DNA of 64,000 nucleotides from positions 1,922,001 through 1,986,000 of the forward strand of contig OZ251578.1 in the NCBI GenBank assembly GCA_965243835.1. The letters are read 5' to 3'. Under the pieces are notes generated by a model. It made no database searches and was not told where the DNA came from. It saw nothing but the letters and a program-made list of their open reading frames with translations. Below are positions 27,629-34,996 of this stretch, in pieces; position 1 is the stretch's first letter, and the number at the start of each line of letters is the position of its first letter. A program made the position numbers and the translations under genes. The DNA is from G965202665 sp965243835. GTDB lineage: Bacteria > Actinomycetota > Acidimicrobiia > Spongiisociales > Spongiisociaceae.

Positions 27629-28011
27629 CCGGCTTCACCTACGATGCAGGCGCGCTGATCGCCGCCGAACGTCGCAACCCCGTAATGCTGACGCTCCACC
27701 AGTTCGTTTTGGATAGCCACATTACGCCTGTGGTACCCGCCGGAGTGCTGGCCCAGGTTTGGAGGGGCGGGAGCGGTCGTCAGGCTCCGCTAGCGCAAAT
27801 GTTGAAGCAGTGCAAGGTGGAACCGTTGGAGGAAAGTCTGGCCAAGCAGGTGGGCACGGCCAGCGTGCGGACAGCCTCCTCGGATGTGGTGGACATTTCG
27901 GTGGTGGTGAGCGCCGCGGGTCGCGGTGACCGAATAGTTACCAGCGACGAGAGCGACATCACCGAAATAATTACCTCTCTGGGCTACGTTATAGAGACCT
28001 ACACCGTCTAG
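27625..28011 (+). CDS. PIN-domain (VapC-like) toxin
   Basis: A 128-residue protein with a short PIN domain. The first metal-binding aspartate is in FTYDAGALIAAER, a middle region is VVPAGVLAQVWRGGSGRQA, and DVVDISVVVSAAGRGDRIVTSDESDI supplies the later acidic residues. It is probably an RNase that cleaves tRNA or another RNA and is held in check by the protein encoded just before it. GTG 27625 overlaps the antitoxin stop (GTGA). The two remnants upstream are partial copies of this gene. Confidence 0.8.
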   Translation: MTGFTYDAGALIAAERRNPVMLTLHQFVLDSHITPVVPAGVLAQVWRGGSGRQAPLAQMLKQCKVEPLEESLAKQVGTASVRTASSDVVDISVVVSAAGRGDRIVTSDESDITEIITSLGYVIETYTV

Positions 28012-28073
28012 AAACGAGCCCCGGGCCGCGGTGAAGGGCCCAGCCCGTGAAATCACGGCTTCCCGGAAAAAAT

Positions 28074-28110
28074 GTCACACCCCCGGATAACTTATTCTCA
28101 CCGGGCAACC
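28074..28110 (+). promoter_or_regulatory. Element shared with the 55272 region
   Basis: TCACACCCCCGGATA followed by a CTTAT-type AT-rich stretch closely matches 55275-55300, before an unrelated J-domain gene. It may be a common promoter or operator; here it precedes a pseudogene. Confidence 0.35.
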
Positions 28111-28130
28111 GCCAAACCAACCGGGAGGGC

Positions 28131-28941
28131 AAAATGAGCGAACCGGAAGAGACGGGACTGCCAGATTGGGGATCTGGACCCATCGCCGGAGTCGGAGTCC
28201 CGTCCGAGACGGTCGAAAGGGAGCGAGCGTTGCCAACCGCCCGCCGCGCGGAACTCGCCCGACGAGGAAAGCAACTGCCAAATTGAGGCGCCCGGCAAGC
28301 GGAACCGGCCCAACTAGCCGAACAGGAAAATCCGCCCAGTGCTGGCCCGCCGGGAACGGGACATGAACCGGAAGAGCCAGACAAGAGCGCTCCTCGCCCG
28401 GGCAGAGAACCGATTTGACAAGGATTTTTTCGCACGGGCGAGCAACGCCGGACCGACGCCCTCGTGGAACTAATCACCGGCCGTCGCGCCCACACCCTAC
28501 AACCCCTCCCCGAGGTGTGAAATATTGGGAACGGGGCCCGTCCCGCCCTCTGTTCCGGGCAACCTCTCCCCCGACTCTTCCGTGTGCGGAATCATCTTCG
28601 GAGGCAACGGACGAGTGTTGTGGCTGGGACGCAACCAGCGGCTGGGCAACCGGGCGCAACGGCCGGCGGCGACAGTGCGGGACAAAGGATGCGCGCGGTG
28701 CGACGCCCCCGTCCACCGCACCGAGTCGCACCACCTGCGGGACTGGTACGACGGCGGACCCACCGACATCGACAACCTGGTGTCCCTGTGCGGGCCCCAT
28801 CATCGGGAACTGGGTGAACACAACCGGGAGTTGGTAAAAATTGGAAACAAGCGGCAAACCCGTCCCCGCACCGGACCGCCCCCGCCGCCTCCCCCCGCGC
28901 GCCGCCCGGCCCAACCCCCCATCCGCGCCGGGCCGTCCTGA
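28131..28941 (+). pseudogene. DUF222/HNH (13E12-like) pseudogene with surviving HNH domain
   Basis: Fragments in several frames reconstruct one protein: a region around DALVELITGRRAHTLQPLPEV ending at a stop (28480-28520), then CGIIFGGNGRVLWLGRNQRL and an HNH motif GCARCDAPVHRTESHH...LVSLCGPHHRELGEHNRELV, and a Pro-rich tail. Stops and frame changes lie between the parts. The HNH piece alone (28525-28941, from an in-frame ATG) is open for 138 residues and could still be translated. It is related to the minus-strand pseudogene at 17991-18600. Confidence 0.65.
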
Positions 28942-29053
28942 CGGACCCCCCGTCCCAACCAATGCCCCGCCCGCCTCGCCCACGGGAAAATTCGGTAACG
29001 ACCGGTCGCCATGGGATCTTTTGCGAGGGGAATTACCAGGCGCCGCGGCCGAC

Positions 29054-30001
29054 TTACCGGCCCGGTCCGAGGAGGGAGCGGGCTTGGGTTATGTCTTTTT
29101 TGATTTGGGCGATGAGGGCCGGAGCGTTGGGGAAGGTTTTTTCCGGGCGGAGGCGGGATATGAAACGAACGGTCACTTCCCGTCCGTAGAGGTCGCCGCT
29201 CCAGTCAATGATGTGAACTTCCAAAACTTCGGGGGCGCCAGCGGCGGTGAAGGTGGGGCGAACCCCTATGTTGCACACCGCGGGCAACGCCGGGACCCCC
29301 GCCGCCTCCGCCCGCACCGCATACACCCCACGGCCGGGGACGGCCAGCGACGGGTCGACGACCAGGTTGGCGGTGGGGAAACCGATGGAGGCCCCCCGGC
29401 CGTCGCCCGCGGTCGCCGTTCCCGGCGTCTCGTGCGCGCGTCCCAGCAACTCGGCCGCCGCCTCCACCTCCCCGGCGGCGATCCGGGCCCGGATGGTGGA
29501 AGAAGAAATGGCCCCGCCCTCCTCCTCCAGCAAGCGCACCGCCTCCACCGCGAACCCGAACTTCTCCCCCGCCCGGCGCAAGGAGCTCACATCGCCGGTC
29601 CGGTCGCGGCCGTAACGAAAATCGGTTCCGACCGTCACCAAGCGGGCGGCGAACCCCTCCACCAGGATTTCCCGAACGAACCGGTCCGGGGGTAGGTTCC
29701 GCACTTTGGCGAATGGCAAAACCCCTACCGTCTCTATCCCCAACCCGGCGAACAGCTCAATCCGGCGGGAGAGGGTGGTCAAAAGACGAGGGGCGCGCTC
29801 CGGGGCCACCACCGACAGCGGATGCACGTCGAAGGTGAGGGCCGCCTCCGTCAGCCCACCCATCCGCCGGGCCCGCTCCGCAACGCCCGCCAGCACCGCC
29901 TGATGCCCCCGGTGCACCCCGTCGAAGACGCCGATGGTCACCGCCGAGCCGTCCGTGAACGGCCCCCCCGCGCCCCAAGGCTCATCCAACCAAAGGGTCA
30001 T
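29054..30001 (-). CDS. ribF: Bifunctional riboflavin kinase / FAD synthetase
   Basis: A 315-residue enzyme that makes FMN and then FAD. The N-terminal nucleotidyltransferase has VTIGVFDGVHRGHQAVL, TVGTDFRYGRDRTGD and SSSTIRARIAAGEV. The C-terminal kinase domain has IGFPTANL, GVYAVRAE, CNIGVRPTF and LEVHIIDWSGDLYG. The ATG at 30001 (MTLWLDEPWG) begins immediately after a 1.2-kb array of degenerate copies of the truB end and this gene's own beginning. In the original arrangement its ATG overlapped the truB stop (ATGA). Confidence 0.93.
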   Translation of the reverse strand: MTLWLDEPWGAGGPFTDGSAVTIGVFDGVHRGHQAVLAGVAERARRMGGLTEAALTFDVHPLSVVAPERAPRLLTTLSRRIELFAGLGIETVGVLPFAKVRNLPPDRFVREILVEGFAARLVTVGTDFRYGRDRTGDVSSLRRAGEKFGFAVEAVRLLEEEGGAISSSTIRARIAAGEVEAAAELLGRAHETPGTATAGDGRGASIGFPTANLVVDPSLAVPGRGVYAVRAEAAGVPALPAVCNIGVRPTFTAAGAPEVLEVHIIDWSGDLYGREVTVRFISRLRPEKTFPNAPALIAQIKKDITQARSLLGPGR

Positions 30002-31189
30002 GCCGGCGCCGCCCCCGCAACCAACTCCCCCTCCCGCCACCGGCGCGCGCCATCCCGCCTCCGCCAACCACCCCGGATCCGGAACCACCTCCCAACCCCG
30101 CCCGACAGAGAAGCAACCCCGACCCGCCCCTCCCGCCCATAAACAACCGCCCGCGCCCCCCGGACCCCTCCCGACCAGCACTCGCGCCGACACCGCCCCC
30201 GGAACCAACTACTCCCCCCGCCGACGGCGCAAGCCATCCCGCCTCCGCCAACCACCCCGGATCCGGAGAATGAACCACCTCCCGGACCGCACGCCAACCG
30301 CCGCCGACGGACCACCCGCAAACGACCCCACCGCGCCCCGAAGCCATCCCAACAAACACTCATACCAACACCACCCCGGGAACCCCCCCTCCCGCCAACG
30401 ACGCGCATCCAACTCCCACTTCCGCCCAACGCCCAATCCAAAAACGAACCCCCTCCCGGACCACGCACCGATCGCCGCCGCCGGACCACCCGCAAACGAC
30501 CCCACCGCGCCCCAAAGCCATCCAAACAAACGGTCATACCAACACCACCCCGAAAAACCCCCTCCCGCCAAAACAACGCACATCCAAAACCCGCGCCAAC
30601 AACCCCCACCCCGGAAAAGGCACCCCCTCCCAATCCCCCGCACGACAAGAAAAACAGCGACCCGCCCCTCCACTCACCGAAACACCGCCCCCGGAACCAA
30701 CTACTCCCCCCTCCGACGGCGCAAGCCATCCCGCCTCCGCCAACCACCCCGGATCCGGAGAATGAACCACCTCCCGGACCGCACGCCAACCGCCGCCGCC
30801 GGACCACCCGCAAACGACCCCACCGCGCCCCGAAGCCATCCCAACAAACACTCATACCAACACCACCCCGAAAAACCCCCTCCCGCCAAAACAACGCACA
30901 TCCAAAACCCGCGCCAACAACCCCCACCCCGGAAAAGGCGACCCCTCCCAATCCCCGCACGACAAGAAAAACAGCGACCCGCCCCTCCACTCACCGAAAC
31001 ACCGCCCCACACCCGAGGCCCCATCCAACCAACGGTCATACCGACGCCGCCGCCCAAACCAGCCTCCCCTCCCGACTCCGCCCAACGCCCAATCCAAAAA
31101 CGAACCCCCTCCCGGACCACGCGCCAATCGCCGCCGCCGGACCGACCGCAAACGACCCTCCTCGCCCCGGAGACTCTCCAAACAAATAC
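30002..31189 (-). repeat. Degenerate tandem copies of the truB/ribF junction
   Basis: Read on the minus strand, the truB ending (GVPPPDPGPLVRVEARG...EELVPEVVLV, stop) and ribF beginning (ATGACCCTTTGG...) recur repeatedly in altered form. ATGA stop/start overlaps are kept at 31190, 31036, 30852, 30534 and 30360, and weaker versions (GTGAGT, GCGAGT) lie near 30990, 30680 and 30185. Copies contain phrases such as DWEG-PFPGWGLLARVLDV, FFGVVLV and MTVCLDGFGARWG. A 195-bp block at 30201 recurs almost exactly at 30693. No independent gene is present. Confidence 0.8.
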
Positions 31190-32155
31190 TCATACCAACA
31201 CCACTTCCGGAACCAGCTCCTCCTCCCGCCAACGGTAGACGGCCAATGTTCTCCCTCTCGCCTCCACCCGCACCAGCGGCCCCGGGTCGGGGGGCGGCAC
31301 CCCCTCCCAATCCCATTCGGCGGGGGGAAGGAACGACCACCGGCCCCACTCCCGTCCGGGGAGGCGGCGGCCGTGCGCGGCGGCCGTCGCCGTCTCTTCA
31401 TCAGCTTGCACCGCAGGCAGATGGGACAGCACCCGGCCCGGCGGCAGCGCCGCCCGGCGCAAATCCCCCTCTTCCCCGAGCTGGGACAACTCCGGCAAGG
31501 TCCACGCGTCGGATTCGTCCAACGTTCCCGTCCGGGTGCGGCGCAAGGAGGTCAGATGGGCCCGCCCCCCCAACGCCCGGGCGGCGTCGTCCGCCAACAC
31601 CCGCACGTAGCAACCCGCCCCGCACGCCGTCCGCAACCGCACTTCCGGGAAACCGGGAGGCTCACCCGTCTCCTGCGCGAAGCCCTCCAACGTCAGCAGG
31701 TAAACCGTTACCGGACGAGCCTCCCGCTCCACTTCCACCCCGGCCCGGGCCAAGTCGTACAACCTCTTCCCCCCCACTTTCAGTGCCGATACCATGGGCG
31801 GGGTCTGCAAAATGTCACCGGTCAAACCGGGCAGGACCCTCCCCACATCGGCGGCCGTAACCTCCATCGGGATTCGGTCCGTCACCTCGCCGTCGGCGTC
31901 CAGAGTGTCGGTGGCCACCCCGAAACGGGCGGAGGCGACGTACTCTTTGGGCAGGCCGGTCACGAACCGCAACAAACGGGTGGCCCGACCCAGCCCCAAC
32001 ACCAGCAGGCCGGTGGCCATGGGATCCAAAGTTCCGGCGTGACCGATTTTTTTCATCCCGAAAATCCGCCGGGCGGCGGCCACTACCTTATGCGAGGACA
32101 TGCCGGCCGGTTTGTCCACCGCCGCAAACCCGAAATAAGGGGCCGCCCCCGTCAC
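31190..32155 (-). CDS. truB: tRNA pseudouridine-55 synthase
   Basis: A 321-residue enzyme that makes pseudouridine 55 in the T-loop of tRNAs. The N-terminal AAVDKPAGMSSHKVVAAARRIF, KIGHAGTLDPMATGLLVLG (catalytic aspartate in GTLDP) and YVASARFGVATDTLDADGEV are diagnostic. The C-terminal PUA-like region ends VVLV. The stop overlaps a degenerate ribF start. It follows nrnA by 12 nt, in the usual rbfA-nrnA-truB order. Confidence 0.95.
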   Translation of the reverse strand: MTGAAPYFGFAAVDKPAGMSSHKVVAAARRIFGMKKIGHAGTLDPMATGLLVLGLGRATRLLRFVTGLPKEYVASARFGVATDTLDADGEVTDRIPMEVTAADVGRVLPGLTGDILQTPPMVSALKVGGKRLYDLARAGVEVEREARPVTVYLLTLEGFAQETGEPPGFPEVRLRTACGAGCYVRVLADDAARALGGRAHLTSLRRTRTGTLDESDAWTLPELSQLGEEGDLRRAALPPGRVLSHLPAVQADEETATAAAHGRRLPGREWGRWSFLPPAEWDWEGVPPPDPGPLVRVEARGRTLAVYRWREEELVPEVVLV

Positions 32156-32167
32156 GCCCGCCCCGTC

Positions 32168-33145
32168 TCAGGCGCCGTCGGCGAGCGACCGGCGGACATA
32201 AGAAACCGCTTCCTCCATCTCCCCGGTGATGTGAAAACCGGCCGCTCGAACGTGGCCGCCGCCGCCCATGCCCCGGGCGATGGCCGCCACATCCACCGCC
32301 CCCCGGGAACGAAGGCTCGCCCCCCATTTCCCGTCCGGGCGTTCTTTGACCAGCAGGGCCACCTCCGCCTCCCGGGCCGCCCGAATATCGTCGATCAAGC
32401 CGTCCGTTTCCTCCACTCCCAATCCGCGACGGCGCAAATCCTCCAAGGTGAAAAAGGACCACACCAGCGACGACTCCTCTTCCAGGACCGCCCGGGACAG
32501 CACCTCCCCCGCCAAGCCCAGGAAACTAAAGGGGGCCGACTGGTAGACGGCCTCGCATATCACCTCCGGGCGGGCTCCCAGTTCCACCAGCCTGGCCGCT
32601 CCGGACAAAGTGGCGGAGGTGGTGTTGGCGTACTGGAAGCGGCCGGTGTCGGTGATCACCCCCAACAACAGGGCTTCGGCTATCTGCGGAGTGATCTCCC
32701 ATCCGAGAATTTCCAGCAACCGGCGGCACAGCTCGGCGGCGGCCGCCGCCTCCGGGTCCACCACCCGCACATCTCCGAACTCCGCCGCCCCGGGATGATG
32801 GTCGATCACCACCACCGTCTGCGCCCGATCCGCCGTCTCCGCCATTTCCGCAATGCGCTCCGCATCCGCCACGTCGAATAAGACCATTACCTGCGGGGAC
32901 TCCATCACCTCCCCCGGCTCCGTCAACGGCGACAAGTCCAGAAAATCGTAGAAATCGGGCAGGACGAACCCGCCCCCGAAGGCCGCTTGGGCTGTCAACC
33001 CCGCCCCCCGGGCGGCCAGCGCCAACGCCAAAGCCGACCCCAGGGAGTCGCCGTCCGGGTTGATGTGGCCGGTGGCTACCAACGAATCCGCCGACCCGAT
33101 CACCGCCGCCGCCCGTTGCAAACCGGCCTCCGCCCCTCCGCCCAT
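32168..33145 (-). CDS. nrnA: DHH/DHHA1 phosphoesterase (NrnA-like oligoribonuclease/pAp phosphatase)
   Basis: A 325-residue protein that degrades nanoRNAs or cyclic dinucleotide products. Motifs are TGHINPDGDSLGSALAL, VLFDVADAERI, VVIDHHPG (DHH) and the C-terminal DHHA1 GGGGHVRAAGFHI. ATG 33145 is preceded by GGGAGGTGG. The stop of the last degenerate rbfA copy overlaps its ATG (TGATG). It is normally next to rbfA, but here 1.16 kb of repeats lie between them. Confidence 0.9.
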   Translation of the reverse strand: MGGGAEAGLQRAAAVIGSADSLVATGHINPDGDSLGSALALALAARGAGLTAQAAFGGGFVLPDFYDFLDLSPLTEPGEVMESPQVMVLFDVADAERIAEMAETADRAQTVVVIDHHPGAAEFGDVRVVDPEAAAAAELCRRLLEILGWEITPQIAEALLLGVITDTGRFQYANTTSATLSGAARLVELGARPEVICEAVYQSAPFSFLGLAGEVLSRAVLEEESSLVWSFFTLEDLRRRGLGVEETDGLIDDIRAAREAEVALLVKERPDGKWGASLRSRGAVDVAAIARGMGGGGHVRAAGFHITGEMEEAVSYVRRSLADGA

Positions 33146-34310
33146 CACGTTGCCACCTCCCACCCACGCCCCCCGACCGCCCCCTCATCCCCCACACCGC
33201 GCAAGATACGCTCCACACGCCTACCAAGCCCCAACCCCGGACCCGGCTCAAAACGCAAAACGGGCAAAAACCTCACCCGCACACGGAAAACCGCCGCCGC
33301 CAAAGCCGCCCCCGCCCCGGCCCGCGCCCGCCCACCGCCCAACACCGAACAACCAACAACGACATCGCGCAAACCAAAAAATCCGAACGCCGAAAAACAA
33401 CCAACAACCGCCCGCCGCAACCCGACTTCCGCCACCCCGCGCATCACGCCGCCCCCTCCCACCCACGCCCGCCTACCACTGCCCCGTCATCTCCCACACC
33501 GCGCAAGATACGCTCTACGCGCCGACCAAGCCCCATCTCCGGACCCGGCCGAAAACGACAAACAGGCAAAAACCTCACCCGCACCCCACCCCTGCCCACA
33601 CACGAGAAGCCACACCCGCCAAAGCCGCCCCCGCCCCGGCCCGCGCCCGCCCACCGCCCAACGCCAAACAACCAAAAGCGACATCGCGCGAACCAAAAAC
33701 CAAACGCCCGCGCATCACGCCGCACCCTCCGACCCCCGCACCTCCCCAACCGCCGCCTCATCCCCCAAACCGCGCAGGATACGCCCCACCCGCTGACCAC
33801 GCTCCACCGCCGGACCCGGCTCAAAACGCAAAACAGGCAAAAACTTCATCCGCGCCAGCCCCCCACCGCCCCCCGCACACGAGAAGCCGCCCCCTCCAAA
33901 GCAACCCCCGCCCCGGCCCGCGCCCGCCCACCGCCCAACACCAAACAAGCACCAGCGGCGTTGCGCAAACCAAAAAAGCCGAACGCCGAAAAACAACCAA
34001 CCACCGCCCGACCGACCTCCGCCCGTCCGCCCATCACGTCGTTCCCTCCGACCCGCGCACCTCCCCGACCGCCGCCTCATCCCCCAAACCGCGCAGTATC
34101 TGCTCCACGCGCCGACCGTGCTCTATCACCGGATCCGGCTCAAAACGCAAAACAGGCAAAAACTTCATCCGCACCAGCCCCCCACCGCCCCCCGCACGCG
34201 GGAAGCCGCCCCCTCCAAAGCGGCCGCGGCCCCGGCCCGCGCCCGCCCACCGCCCAACACCAAACAACCAAAAGCGACATCGCGCGAACCAAAAACCAAA
34301 CGCCCGCGCA
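33146..34310 (-). repeat. Degenerate tandem copies of the rbfA/nrnA junction
   Basis: Four tandem units, 277, 319, 271 and 299 bp long, each hold a worn nrnA beginning followed by a worn rbfA end. Every unit closes with the rbfA-like ending (VRMKFLPVLRFEPDP then RRVEQILRGLGDEAA-VRGSEG) and a stop whose TGA overlaps an ATG (TGATG) at 34311, 34034, 33715, 33444 and 33145. The part matching RNATVYYSVLGDERA is still seen in DNA but in a shifted frame. No stand-alone gene is supported. Confidence 0.85.
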
Positions 34311-34691
34311 TCACGCCGCACCCTCCGACCCCCGGCCCTCCCCGACCGCCGCCTCGTCCTCTAAACCGCGCAGTATCTGCTCTACGCGCTGACCGTGCTC
34401 TATCGCCGGATCCGGCTCAAAATGCAAAGCGGGCAAATACTTCATCCGCACCTGCCCCCCCACCGCCGCCCGCACGCGGGAAGCGGCCCCCTCCAAAGCG
34501 GCCGCGGCCCCGGCCTGCGCCCGCTCATCGCCCAGCACCGAATAATACACGGTGGCATTGCGCAAATCGGGGGAAGCGGACACGCCGGTTATGGTCAAAA
34601 ACCCCAGCCGGGGATCGGTCAAGGCGCGGCACTCGTCGGCGATCACCTCCCGCAGAATCCCGTTCACCTTCCGCATCCGCCGGTTGCTCAC
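34311..34691 (-). CDS. rbfA: Ribosome-binding factor A
   Basis: A 126-residue factor that helps mature the 30S subunit and its 16S rRNA. It has RRMRKVNGILREVIADECRALTDPRLGFLTITGV, then DLRNATVYYSVLG, and ends with MKYLPALHFEPDPAIEHGQRVEQIL, the conserved C-terminal strand and helix. The GTG start at 34691 overlaps the stop of the DUF503 gene (GTGA), with GGAGG just before. Its last 85 or so codons are the source of the copies downstream. Confidence 0.93.
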   Translation of the reverse strand: MSNRRMRKVNGILREVIADECRALTDPRLGFLTITGVSASPDLRNATVYYSVLGDERAQAGAAAALEGAASRVRAAVGGQVRMKYLPALHFEPDPAIEHGQRVEQILRGLEDEAAVGEGRGSEGAA

Positions 34692-34981
34692 GACGGTTCC
34701 TCCAGGTAGGACACCCGCACCGAAAGCACCTCCGCCTCCTCCCACCGCTCCAGAAAGCGGCGCACCGAATGAACGGCCATTTCCAGTTGCGGGCCGTGCG
34801 GCGAAACCAGCCCCAACCCGATGGCGGCCCGTTGCCATTGATCCTGATGGTCCACTTCGGCGAAAGCCACCGGAAAGGACTGGCGGAGGGCGGCGGACAA
34901 CCGGGACAGGCGCCTTCGTTTGGCTTTCAACGACCGGATGTCGGACAGCCGCAAGTCAACCCGGAGAGCAACCGCGTGCAT
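34688..34981 (-). CDS. DUF503 (YlxP-like) protein
   Basis: A 97-residue protein with the DUF503 pattern: VALRVDLRLSDIRSLKAKRRRLSRL at the N-terminus, FPVAFAEVDHQDQWQRAAIGLGLVS in the middle, and a long C-terminal helix. It is usually found between infB and rbfA and is thought to act in ribosome assembly. The rbfA GTG overlaps its stop. Confidence 0.9.
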   Translation of the reverse strand: MHAVALRVDLRLSDIRSLKAKRRRLSRLSAALRQSFPVAFAEVDHQDQWQRAAIGLGLVSPHGPQLEMAVHSVRRFLERWEEAEVLSVRVSYLEEPS

Positions 34982-34996
34982 TTCTCCCCCCGCCGG

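Noticed and set aside
29934..31238. Plus-strand Pro/Thr/His-rich frame of 434 codons
   Set aside because: It is the reverse of the truB/ribF junction array; low stop density comes from extreme C bias. The minus-strand homology explains the sequence better.
34034..34321. Small minus-strand proteins encoded by the rbfA/nrnA copies (95 codons and similar)
   Set aside because: The N-terminal part is the rbfA sequence in a shifted frame; I treat them as decayed copies rather than genes, although translation by re-initiation is possible.
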